Source: Methanoculleus sp. UBA208 (GTDB taxonomy: Archaea > Halobacteriota > Methanomicrobia > Methanomicrobiales > Methanoculleaceae). Taken from it: DNA of 36,231 bases. A program made the translations under genes and the position numbers. The stretch lies in NCBI RefSeq assembly GCF_002498065.1, contig NZ_DAFZ01000084.1, positions 1-36,231 on the forward strand. Direction: 5' to 3'. Below are positions 7,679 through 15,073 of the stretch, in pieces (within the stretch, counting starts at the first letter, position 1; each line of letters starts with the position of its first letter). The notes below the pieces were generated by a model. That model was not told the DNA's origin and ran no database searches. It was given only the letters and a program-made list of their open reading frames with translations.

Positions 7679-10057
7679 ATGCACGCAACGACACCTTCGA
7701 CCCGGTCCGCTCCGGACTTTTCCCTCGACGAGCTCGAAGACGGTCTGCTCCTGCTTGATGCCGAGAGGAGAGTCGTGCGGGTCAACCGGGCCTTTCGCCG
7801 CCTCCTGTCATTTCCGGACGAGCGGGATCTCTCCGGGGCGGACGGGATGGCGCTCGTCCGCACCCATATCGCACCCCTCATCGCCGATCAGGAAGCAGCC
7901 GGGCGGCTCCTCACGGCGCTCCGGGCAGGGACAGCGCTCCCGGGACTGAAATGCCGGATCGCCCCCGACCGGTGGATGGCGTGCTCGGTTCGGGTCCCGG
8001 ATAGCAGGACGGTGGCCCTTCTCGTCAGCGACATCACTGCAAGGAAAGAGAGCGAGGAGAAGTACCGCCGTCTCGAACAGGAGCACAGGCACTACCGGGA
8101 ACTCTTCGATCTCGCCCCCGACGGCTACTTCGTCTGCGACCCGCGAGGAACGATCCTCGACGTGAACCGGGCGGGAACCCTCCTCCTCGGCAGGGAGAGG
8201 GAGAGCCTGATCGGGACACCCAGCACCGATTCCATTGCCCCGGAATGCAGGGAGGCCTGCCGGGCCCTCATCGCGCGGCTCGCGAGCGGGGCCTCCGAAC
8301 CCCTGCGGGGGATCGAGGTGTGGGTTCTGCCGGCGACCGGAAAGCCCGTTCCCGTCTCCCTCTCGGCCACGGCCGTCCGGGACGACCGGGGAGCCCTTAC
8401 GGAGATCCGGTGGCTCGCCCGGGACATCACCCGAAGGAAACAGATAGATGCTGAGCGAGAGCGGCTGCTCGCGGCCGATCTCGCGGAAGAGCGCGACCTC
8501 CTCCGAACCGTCATGGAGTACACCGACGTCCACCTCGCCTACCTTGATGCCGAATTCCGGTTCGTCCGCGTGAACACGGCTTACGCGGAAGGATCCAGGT
8601 ACTCGAAGGAGGAACTCCTCGGCCGCAAACACTTCGACCTCTTCCCGAACCCGGAGAACCAGGCAATCTTTCAGCGGGTGCGGGATACCGGGGAGGCGTT
8701 CAGGATATACGCAAAACCGTTCGTCTACAAAGACCAGCCCGAACGCGGGACGACCTACTGGGACTGGAGCCTCGTGCCGGTGAAGGATGCGAAGGGAGAC
8801 GTCCAGGGGCTGGTCTTCTCGCTTGCCGAAGTCACGGAGCGGATACGGGCGGAAGAAGAGGTCCGTATCAGGAACAGGAGGCTTGCGGTCCTGAACGCGG
8901 TTATCACCGCGTCGGCATCCGCGTTCACCCTGAACGAGCTGCTCGACAACACGCTGGATGCGGTCCTCGATAACCTCGGATTCGATGTCGGGTTGATCTA
9001 TATGCTGGAGGGGAGGGACCGGATTCAGGCTGTCCTCCGGTGCCACCGGGGGGTCTCCGAGTTCGCCCTGATGCAGAACCGGGCCATCAACGCCCGCCAC
9101 TGGCCCTACAACCGGGTCTTCGTCGCCGGCCAGCCCTGGTTCGTCGAGGGGACGGAGGACGCGGGAAGCCGGGACCGGGACGTACTCGCGGACTTCGGCG
9201 TTGCCTCCCTCGCTTTCATCCCGCTTGTTGCCGAGTCCTCGGTCGTCGGGGCGCTCGTGATCGGGAACACCGCCGCCCGGGAGACCTCGCAGGAGGGGCG
9301 GCGGCTCCTCGAGGCGGTCGGCCGGGAGCTCGGGGCCGGGGTCCTGCGGGGGGTGCTGTACTCCCGGCTCGAAGCGGCGAACCGGGAGGCGAACCTCTAC
9401 CTCGACATCCTCACGCACGACATCCGGAACGCCGACAACGTCGCGAACATCTACGCCGACCTGCTCATCGACGAGCTCAAGGGAGAACCGGCCCGACACG
9501 CCCGAAAACTCCGGGCCGGTATCAAAAAGAGTCTCGAGATCACGGCAAACGTTGCGACGATCCGGAAGATCCGTGAGAGACAGGCCGGACCTGTGCCTGT
9601 CGATCTCGACCGGGTGATCCGGGAGGAGATTGCCCACTTCCCCGATGCCCGCATCACCTACGGCGGGCTGCGCGTGGCGGTCCTCGCCGACGACCTTCTG
9701 CCGGAGATCTTCACGAACCTGATCGGCAACGCCGTGAAGCACGGCGGGCCGGGCGTCAAGATAGGGATAACCGTCGAGGATGCGGAGGAGGAAGGAATGG
9801 TCCAGGTCAGCGTCGCCGATACCGGCCCCGGGGTCCCGGACGACGCGAAGGAGGCAATGTTCTCCCGGTTCGAGCAGGGGGAGACCCGGGGGAGCGGCCA
9901 GGGTCTCGGGCTCCGGATCTGCTGGATGCTCGTGGCGCGCTACGGAGGAAGGATATGGGTCGAAGACCGGGTGCCCGGGCATCCGGAAGAAGGGGCGGCG
10001 TTTTTGTTCACGCTCAGGGAGGTAGGGGGAGGCGAACCGCCGGAGCAGGGAGCGTAG
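7679..10057 (+). CDS. Soluble multi-PAS/GAF sensor histidine kinase
   Basis: Cytosolic sensor kinase of about 792 residues with no membrane span. Domains in order: PAS at about 15-125, PAS at 142-255, PAS at 275-395 (TYWDWSLVPVKDAKG is a typical PAS strand), GAF at about 410-555, then the kinase core. The H-box reads DILTHDIRNADNV with the phosphoacceptor at about His580, the form common in methanogen kinases. ATP-binding motifs follow: N-box NLIGNAVKHGG, G1 DTGPGVP and G2 GSGQGLGLRI. I chose ATG 7679, preceded by GGGAG; the frame is open back to a TTG at 7562. No response regulator is adjacent, so this is an orphan kinase whose ligand is unknown. A GGCCGGCC palindrome followed by six T lies downstream. 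Confidence 0.9.
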   Translation: MHATTPSTRSAPDFSLDELEDGLLLLDAERRVVRVNRAFRRLLSFPDERDLSGADGMALVRTHIAPLIADQEAAGRLLTALRAGTALPGLKCRIAPDRWMACSVRVPDSRTVALLVSDITARKESEEKYRRLEQEHRHYRELFDLAPDGYFVCDPRGTILDVNRAGTLLLGRERESLIGTPSTDSIAPECREACRALIARLASGASEPLRGIEVWVLPATGKPVPVSLSATAVRDDRGALTEIRWLARDITRRKQIDAERERLLAADLAEERDLLRTVMEYTDVHLAYLDAEFRFVRVNTAYAEGSRYSKEELLGRKHFDLFPNPENQAIFQRVRDTGEAFRIYAKPFVYKDQPERGTTYWDWSLVPVKDAKGDVQGLVFSLAEVTERIRAEEEVRIRNRRLAVLNAVITASASAFTLNELLDNTLDAVLDNLGFDVGLIYMLEGRDRIQAVLRCHRGVSEFALMQNRAINARHWPYNRVFVAGQPWFVEGTEDAGSRDRDVLADFGVASLAFIPLVAESSVVGALVIGNTAARETSQEGRRLLEAVGRELGAGVLRGVLYSRLEAANREANLYLDILTHDIRNADNVANIYADLLIDELKGEPARHARKLRAGIKKSLEITANVATIRKIRERQAGPVPVDLDRVIREEIAHFPDARITYGGLRVAVLADDLLPEIFTNLIGNAVKHGGPGVKIGITVEDAEEEGMVQVSVADTGPGVPDDAKEAMFSRFEQGETRGSGQGLGLRICWMLVARYGGRIWVEDRVPGHPEEGAAFLFTLREVGGGEPPEQGA

Positions 10058-10170
10058 GACGCTCTCATGCGCTCTCCCTGAGGACTCATGTCTCACGCGA
10101 ACGGCTCTGTTGAAACCCTGTTCCGATCTTCATCTTTTCCCTGATGAGGGTGGTGCCACACCAGGCCTGT

Positions 10171-10192
10171 CCCCGGGCCGGCCTTTTTTCTT
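10171..10192 (+). terminator. GC palindrome plus T6 terminator
   Basis: GGCCGGCC at 10176-10183 is followed at once by six T. It lies about 115 bp after the kinase stop, with no gene between. Confidence 0.5.
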
Positions 10193-10224
10193 GGGCATGT
10201 CCTCATGCAGTGGACCGTGGTGAC

Positions 10225-10364
10225 TATCGCCATTGGGGGTGGGGCTGACGGGGAGGGGGGTCTCCCCCTCCCCTGTCTCCACGTTGTAATGGGTCTCTGT
10301 AACCCCCACCACCCGCGCTTCGCGCTCCTCCCGCCCCCAGGGGGGCGGGCAGTGCGTGGCGATA
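10225..10364 (+). repeat. 140-bp palindromic element with G-rich repeat copy 2
   Basis: Bounded by the 8-bp inverted pair TATCGCCA (10225-10232) and TGGCGATA (10357-10364). Inside are the G-rich repeat (10233-10260, G-runs 5-4-4-6) shared with the left window edge, a perfect 10-bp hairpin GGGGAGGGGG/CCCCCTCCCC with loop GTCT (10250-10273), a GCGC-TTC-GCGC hairpin near 10315, and a 9-bp hairpin CCCGCCCCC/GGGGGCGGG (10330-10349). There is no coding frame of note. The structure resembles a small non-autonomous palindromic element, but no flanking target duplication could be seen. Confidence 0.55.
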
Positions 10365-10379
10365 TGCGACTGGCCGAAG

Positions 10380-10550
10380 GGCAGGAGCAGGAGAAGACCG
10401 AAGGTCTTGGACGTGCGATGGACGGAATGCGACCGGCCGCTAGGGCGGGAGCATGAGCACCGAAGGTGCGAACATCCGGAGCACGAGCACCGCAAGTGCG
10501 CAGTAGGATGCTCCTCAGGGAGCGTCCTTCGAGCATCGTCAGATGCGCAG
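10380..10550 (+). repeat. Intergenic hairpin-repeat cluster B
   Basis: Hairpins: AAGACC-GAA-GGTCTT (10394-10408), GCACC-GAA-GGTGC (10457-10469), GCAC-CGCAA-GTGC (10487-10499) and GCATC-GTCA-GATGC (10533-10546). Linkers GTGCGATGGACGGA and CGCAGTAGGATGCTCCTCA match the order seen in cluster A at 1695-1805. No coding frame is credible. Confidence 0.75.
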
Positions 10551-10709
10551 CCCGGTGGAAAGCCGTGCCTCTGAGTTACCCCTGACTACAGCCATCTGGA
10601 GCAAAGGGGTTTCAACAAGGCCACGCAAACTGCGACGTCCTCGATGGGGAGGGACTCATGCACCAACGGCGCGAGGGGGGGTTCAACGCCCATACGCCGA
10701 TCTTCGCGT

Positions 10710-10783
10710 CCTTCGCGGCTTCGTGTCTTTCGCGCGAGGCCGTATCGTTATCTGCACAACCCACTCACGCGAAGCCGCGAAGG
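10710..10783. repeat. 14-bp inverted repeat
   Basis: CCTTCGCGGCTTCG at 10710-10723 and its exact reverse complement at 10770-10783, with 46 bp between them. The surrounding sequence repeats TTCGCG several times. Sequences of this type are dispersed between genes in many environmental prokaryotes. Bases 10551-10709 show no gene. Confidence 0.6.
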
Positions 10784-10809
10784 GAGTTACAGGTAATTAT
10801 GCTGACTTC

Positions 10810-10960
10810 GCGTTCTTCGCACCTTCGGTGCTCAAACTCCGGATGTCCCATCCGTCGCTCTTCCCGTGAGCATTTATTGCCACCTCTGTACTTTACCTCA
10901 CTCGAAGTGCGGGCGAGAGCAGAGTTTGAGCACCGTCGGGTGCGAGCGGCGAAGGGCGAC
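10810..10960. repeat. Intergenic hairpin-repeat cluster C (both orientations)
   Basis: The left half is in minus orientation: its reverse complement reads GGAGTTTGAGCACC-GAA-GGTGCGA, with the hairpin at 10819-10831. The right half is in plus orientation: GAGTTTGAGCACC-GTCG-GGTGCGA, with the hairpin at 10930-10943. GGAGTTTGAGCACC also occurs in cluster D, so the unit has a defined edge. About 100 bp of AT-richer sequence separates the two units. Confidence 0.7.
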
Positions 10961-10985
10961 GTCCCGGGGAACGACTCTGCGCAGC

Positions 10986-10994
10986 AAAAAAAAA
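10986..10994 (-). terminator. T9 terminator of the ferritin-like gene
   Basis: On the minus strand nine T follow directly after the TGA stop codon of the ferritin-like gene. This is the clearest oligo-T terminator in the window. Confidence 0.75.
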
Positions 10995-12239
10995 TCACCG
11001 GGCAGGCACCGCTGCCATGCCCTTCTCGACCCGGCGGGCCATCTCCTGCTTGACCTTCCGGATGTTCTCCGCCTGGTCACGCTCTGCAAGGTTCGGGCCC
11101 GCTTTGCCGACGACCTCCTCGCTCGGGGCGCCCTTTGCGTTCATGACGCGCAGGTAGCCGAAACTCGCCCAGTCGTCCGGGAGGTCGCGCATCCGCACGA
11201 ACTCCATGTTGCTCGGCGCGAGATCGAGTTGAGCATCGATGACGCTGTTGACGTAGTCCTTGTTCTGCTCGAAGACGACCAGGGGCTCGATGACGTCGGC
11301 CTTCACGATGTCCCGGATATCCCGGCCCTCCATCTTCTTGATGAGCCTCGCGCACTCGTTGAAGTGCGTGATCTCCATCTTCATGAACTTCTCCCAGATC
11401 CCCCGGATCCTCGGGTCGCTCTCGGTCTCTGCGCAAGAGTGGTAGAGATAGGCCTCGTTGAGCTCCAGCATCGCCATCTTCTCAAGCATCGTCTCGTTCG
11501 GGTCCCCGAGCAGCCCGTACTGGGTCACGTGCTGCTCCTCGATCTCCGCGATCTCCGCGTAGAGCTGCCGTGCAATCTCGTCAGGATACATGAACCCGTG
11601 CGACCGGTAGAAGAGCATCGTCTGCTGCTCGCCTGCAGTGATCGTGACGTAGTTCATCTTCGTCTTGATGTCGGCCGTATCCTTGTCGTAGTGCTTGCGC
11701 ATCGAGTCGTCGGGATGGCGGTGCTCGATGCTCGTCGGCCTGCCCGGCTTGACCTCGGTCTTGCCCTGGACGATCACTTCGGGATCGCCGCCCTCGATGT
11801 AGTCGTAGAGGCAACTGTAGCGGTAAAGATGGTCGAAATCCTCGAGCAGCGCAAAGTCCAGCGTCTGCTTCACGTAGGGGTCCGGCTCGTTCTTCGCCAG
11901 GTTCGCGGTGAGGTCGACCGCCACCTGCTCGTAGCCGAGGGTGGTCTCGACGATCGACTGGTCCGCCGGGTTGAGCCAGTTGACCAGCTCCTGCTGCTGG
12001 GAGTCGATCCGCCGCATCAGGGCCATCGACCGCTTCACCTCGGGATCCGGGTGCATTCGCTCGATCGCGTGCGACGTGAGGACGGCGTTGTTCTCGATAC
12101 CGTTCATGAGGATGATCCGGGTCCGGGTGTAGGCATCGACCGCCATTTTGTCGTACGGGACCGGAACCATGTCTTTCCAGCTCATGGGCTGCTCTTCTAT
12201 CGGCATGCCCTCCATGTCGAATGGTCTGAATTGGGCCAT
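10995..12239 (-). CDS. Ferritin-like diiron protein (two-part)
   Basis: Soluble, mostly helical protein of 414 residues. The C-terminal half carries a ferritin-like set: EIAEIEEQH (ExxEEQH, near residue 245), a Glu in MLELNEAYLYHS, and MEITHFNE (ExxH, near 305). The N-terminal half has a second helical bundle with ALLEDFDHLYR and MRRIDSQQQE, suggesting a diverged duplicate of the fold. Related proteins are usually annotated only as ferritin-family; redox or iron handling is inferred. I chose ATG 12239 because GGAGG precedes it by about 8 nt. The frame stays open to 12335, but those residues look random. A T9 terminator follows the stop codon, so the gene ends alone. Confidence 0.75.
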   Translation of the reverse strand: MAQFRPFDMEGMPIEEQPMSWKDMVPVPYDKMAVDAYTRTRIILMNGIENNAVLTSHAIERMHPDPEVKRSMALMRRIDSQQQELVNWLNPADQSIVETTLGYEQVAVDLTANLAKNEPDPYVKQTLDFALLEDFDHLYRYSCLYDYIEGGDPEVIVQGKTEVKPGRPTSIEHRHPDDSMRKHYDKDTADIKTKMNYVTITAGEQQTMLFYRSHGFMYPDEIARQLYAEIAEIEEQHVTQYGLLGDPNETMLEKMAMLELNEAYLYHSCAETESDPRIRGIWEKFMKMEITHFNECARLIKKMEGRDIRDIVKADVIEPLVVFEQNKDYVNSVIDAQLDLAPSNMEFVRMRDLPDDWASFGYLRVMNAKGAPSEEVVGKAGPNLAERDQAENIRKVKQEMARRVEKGMAAVPAR

Positions 12240-12572
12240 CTCATCTCCCTCCGTAACCCCCGCCGAATCCGTCGGCACGGGCATCTCCGGCAGTACAGCG
12301 GTACAGGCGGCGCGCCCTTGCGCCCACCCCTGCACCCTGGAAAACCCGGGGGTTCCCCACCATACGGGTCATGCCACAAAAATCTAACGGCCGGTGGGAA
12401 GGGGCGCAAAGAAGGTTCTTTTCGGATGCTCTGAGAGTAGCACCGAAGGTACAGGACAAATTATCCGCACGGCACCGTGCCGACATGACTGAAATACCGC
12501 AAGACATACACCACCGGAGTGCAGCTGCAGAAGGAGATAACCCGCGGGTGCGCCCGGAACCCCCGGTACGAA
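12240..12572. other. Intergenic region with weak repeat traces
   Basis: No gene is supported in these 333 bp, which separate two divergent genes. It holds a perfect 13-bp palindrome, CGGCAC-C-GTGCCG (12470-12482), and a decayed hairpin unit, AGCACC-GAA-GGTAC (near 12440-12452), related to the dispersed hairpin repeats. No clear TATA box is visible for the ferritin-like gene. Confidence 0.5.
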
Positions 12573-12574
12573 GG

Positions 12575-12584
12575 GTTAAGTATG
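12575..12584 (+). promoter_or_regulatory. Candidate promoter of hsp20 gene
   Basis: TTAAGTATG, 80 bp before ATG 12655, in GC-rich surroundings. It would give a 5' leader of roughly 45 nt. Confidence 0.4.
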
Positions 12585-12654
12585 CCGGCTCAAGAGAGAT
12601 CGCCGGGTGGCGGTCGGCCATCCGATGGCTACCAGACAGCAAGAGGCAAGGAGC

Positions 12655-13149
12655 ATGACACGAAGAGAAGACGATTCCCCCGGCAACGGGCGCCGGGACG
12701 TGGATGAGGCCGCGAGCAACAGGGAACCAGGGGTTGACAGGGCCGCCTGGAACCGGGATACGGGCAGGCTGCCGGCGATCTCCCGTGGGGGCAGCCGCGA
12801 CTTCCCGGGCCTATCCGCGGACTTCCGGGTGGATATCCTCGACCACGGCGATGAGGTGATCGTTGTTGCGGAACTGCCCGGCGCCGAGGAGGACGCGATC
12901 CGGATCAACCTGCTCAACCCGCATACCCTGCGGATAACGGCAAGACGTGCCGGGCCGGTCGAGGAGAGGGAGGGAGCCTACTACATCCACGAGCGCGGGA
13001 ACGCCACCCTGAGCCGGCTGATACGCCTGCCTGCGAGCGTAGTGGGAGAGGACGCCGCGACCAGTTTCAAGAACGGCGTTCTCGAACTGCGCTTAAAGAA
13101 AGTGCAGATAAAACCCGGACGCGGAGGAAAGGAGATCCCCATCGAATGA
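12655..13149 (+). CDS. Hsp20/alpha-crystallin small heat-shock protein
   Basis: ATP-independent holdase chaperone of about 164 residues that binds unfolding proteins as an oligomer. The first 55 residues are polar, charged and probably disordered. The alpha-crystallin domain runs from about residue 57 to 150: DFRVDILDHGDEVIVVAELPG is the first conserved block, then LRITARR and the strand pair NGVLELRLKK. The last residues, EIPIE, supply the C-terminal I-x-I/V type motif (IPI) used in oligomer contacts. ATG 12655 has AGAGG 8 nt upstream; ATG 12625 and GTG 12607 are also in frame. A G-rich hairpin follows the stop. Confidence 0.92.
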   Translation: MTRREDDSPGNGRRDVDEAASNREPGVDRAAWNRDTGRLPAISRGGSRDFPGLSADFRVDILDHGDEVIVVAELPGAEEDAIRINLLNPHTLRITARRAGPVEEREGAYYIHERGNATLSRLIRLPASVVGEDAATSFKNGVLELRLKKVQIKPGRGGKEIPIE

Positions 13150-13216
13150 CGGGGGTGGCGCGGCCCCCCTCGACCAGCCGGGATACGTGTAGAGCCGGGC
13201 ACGGGGCGATCACTCA

Positions 13217-14542
13217 TCAGTACCAGGCCGCGCACCCGGCCATCCGGGTCGTCACCACCTGCGGGTGGTAGCAGATGACGCTGTCCCGGGCTGTTATCCT
13301 GCCGTTGACCACCTGGTCGATGACGGTGAGGCGGTCTTGCACGCCCCGGGGGAGGAGGTAATACTCCCGCACGAACTCCCTGCCCCGTGCTCCCATCTCC
13401 TCGGCCTTCTCCGGGTGCCGGAGGAGGTGGAGGATCCGGTCGGTGGTCTCCTGGATCGTCGAGACCAGGTAGCCGTTCCAGCCGTCGCGGATCTGGAGCG
13501 GTATGCCGCCGACGTTCCCGGCGACCACGGGTTTTCCCTTCCAGAGTCCTTCGGTCACCGTCAGTCCGAACCCTTCTTTTATGGACTTCTGGACGATCAC
13601 GTCCGACGCCCGCTGGAGCGCGTTGATCTCCCGGTGGCTGTCCGGCGGGAGGTCGAGGATATGGATATCGGGATCGTCCTCGGCGGTCTCGCGGACCTCG
13701 CGCAGGACAAGGAAACACTCCGGGTCGTCGCATGCCCGTCCGCCGACGAGGACGAGCTGGCAGGGGGTCTTCTGGCGGACCTTCTTGAACGACTGGATGA
13801 CGCCGACCGGGTCCTTGAAGACATCGTACCGGGAGACCTGGGTGACGATCGGCTTTTCCGGGTCGATACCGTACTTCTCTAACGTAGCGTCGATCTCTGC
13901 CCGGGGGAGGTCGCGGTTCTTCTCGGATAAAGGGTCGATGAACGGCGGGATGATGAAACTCGGCACGTTCCAGAGGGGGAGATACTGGAAACTGGAGAAC
14001 ACGCTTGCGTGATACTTCTCGACGAGCCTTCGTAAGATATTCCCGATGCTTCCTACGGTCTGCGTGGGAACCGTCTCCAGCTGGACGTGGCACCGCCAGA
14101 GCAGCCTCTTCCGCTCGAGTTCCCGGGCCGTCAGGAACTCGACGAGACCGAGCGGCTGGGGATCGTGGACGGTCACGACGTCGGCATCGTCCTCGATCAG
14201 CCCTTCGTTCTGCCGCTGCGCCTCCCAGTAGGTCTCGACCATCGACGGCGAGAACCCGTCCCGGCCCTGGAGGAAGTTATGGAGCGTCTTCGTGACGTCA
14301 AAGAACTCCGGTTCGGCCTCCATGATACTCCAGGTCGTCTCGAGGCCGAGTGCGTTGAGGAACGGGACGTATGATATCAGAATCTCCGAGACGCCTCCCC
14401 CGTAGCGGGTCGAGTTTATCTCCTGGAGCCTGGCACCCGAGAGGCGGTCGGCAAGCTCCTCGATAGCTGCAAATTGCTTTCTGCCCACGATCCGCTGGTA
14501 TTCCTTGAGAGAAGGGTATCCCGGGAGATCCGTAACGATCAT
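13217..14542 (-). CDS. treT: GT4 glycosyltransferase, trehalose synthase (TreT)-like
   Basis: Family GT4 glycosyltransferase of 441 residues with a GT-B fold. TreT makes trehalose from a nucleotide-activated glucose plus glucose. The N-terminal acceptor half has the TreT-type block INSTRYGGGVSEIL (residues 42-55) and TLHNFLQG near 85. The C-terminal donor half has QVSRYDVFKDPVGVI (near 230), and the GT4 signature EGFGLTVTEGLWKGKPVV (near 330), with the two Glu of the EX7E motif. Trehalose would act as a compatible solute; that role and the exact acceptor are inferred. ATG 14542 has a TATA box about 35 bp upstream, suggesting a near-leaderless mRNA. It stands alone, with hsp20 convergent. Confidence 0.8.
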   Translation of the reverse strand: MIVTDLPGYPSLKEYQRIVGRKQFAAIEELADRLSGARLQEINSTRYGGGVSEILISYVPFLNALGLETTWSIMEAEPEFFDVTKTLHNFLQGRDGFSPSMVETYWEAQRQNEGLIEDDADVVTVHDPQPLGLVEFLTARELERKRLLWRCHVQLETVPTQTVGSIGNILRRLVEKYHASVFSSFQYLPLWNVPSFIIPPFIDPLSEKNRDLPRAEIDATLEKYGIDPEKPIVTQVSRYDVFKDPVGVIQSFKKVRQKTPCQLVLVGGRACDDPECFLVLREVRETAEDDPDIHILDLPPDSHREINALQRASDVIVQKSIKEGFGLTVTEGLWKGKPVVAGNVGGIPLQIRDGWNGYLVSTIQETTDRILHLLRHPEKAEEMGARGREFVREYYLLPRGVQDRLTVIDQVVNGRITARDSVICYHPQVVTTRMAGCAAWY

Positions 14543-14573
14543 GAGAGTTCCACTGCCTAATACACATCCAGCC

Positions 14574-14582
14574 GATAAAATG
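14574..14582 (-). promoter_or_regulatory. Promoter of treT-like gene
   Basis: CATTTTATC on the minus strand, centred about 35 bp before ATG 14542, predicting a transcript starting within a few bases of the start codon. Confidence 0.55.
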
Positions 14583-14644
14583 CCTTTCGGTGGGGGGCAG
14601 GTTGTCCAGCAGCAGAAGCCGACCGGTGCATATCCTGAAAGAGA

Positions 14645-15070
14645 TTACCCGCTGCGGATCTGGGGGGTACGGTGAGCGTCGTCATCCGTGCGAGAAGAGG
14701 CGTCCCGGGGGAGGGCTCTCTCCAGCGCAGTCTTCAACTCGGCAAGCGAGATGGGCTTTTCCAGGACACCGACGATGTCGTCCGCATACCTCGAGTATTC
14801 CTCGGGCCAGACGTGCTTCGCGGTAAAGAGCAGGACCGGGATGTCTTTGAACTCATCATTCCGCTTCAGTTCCTCCAGGAACTGCCATCCGTCTATGGGG
14901 GACATCATCACGTCGAGGATGATGAGTGCGGGCTTCTCTTTCTTGATGGCACGCAGGGCATCCCACCCGTTGTGAACCAGAAGTGGTTCTCTATTGATCT
15001 TTTTAAGCAGCAGTTCTATTACTTCCAGCGTCGGCAGGTCGTCGTCAACGACCATGATTTTGTTTCCCAA
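14645..15070 (-). CDS. Response regulator, single receiver domain
   Basis: CheY-like protein of 141 residues with no output domain. Conserved receiver positions: acidic pocket VVDDD (residues 7-11), phosphoacceptor Asp53 in IILDVMM, Thr83 and Lys105 in LEKP. The last 25 residues are a polar tail. It starts at TTG 15070: GGAGGT lies 7 nt upstream inside the last codons of the kinase gene, which outweighs the in-frame ATG at 15055. It is 3 bp downstream of the histidine kinase, so the two form an operon and very likely a cognate pair. With no DNA-binding domain, it must act through protein contacts. Confidence 0.92.
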   Translation of the reverse strand: MGNKIMVVDDDLPTLEVIELLLKKINREPLLVHNGWDALRAIKKEKPALIILDVMMSPIDGWQFLEELKRNDEFKDIPVLLFTAKHVWPEEYSRYADDIVGVLEKPISLAELKTALERALPRDASSRTDDDAHRTPQIRSG

Positions 15071-15073
15071 AAC

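Noticed and set aside
7808..10096. 762-codon open frame antisense to the PAS/GAF kinase
   Set aside because: It is a GC-driven shadow: the sense frame has a full domain order with kinase motifs, while the antisense product is low-complexity Arg/Pro/Asp-rich sequence with no family likeness.
10205..10869. Short open frames inside the repeat-rich gap
   Set aside because: They are made of repeat sequence, overlap each other in several frames and lack ribosome sites or recognisable products.
10380..10960. CRISPR array
   Set aside because: The repeats are short hairpins of changing sequence and irregular spacing, in both orientations, with no equal-length spacers and no cas gene.
12240..12335. 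N-terminal extension of the ferritin-like protein
   Set aside because: ATG 12239 has a good GGAGG site; the extra residues are not protein-like.
10866..12434. 522-codon open frame antisense to the ferritin-like gene
   Set aside because: The opposite frame has ferritin motifs, a GGAGG ribosome site and a T9 terminator; this frame has none of these.
12981..14093. 370-codon minus-strand frame over the hsp20 end and the treT-like gene
   Set aside because: It crosses two supported genes and encodes Arg/Pro-rich low-complexity sequence.
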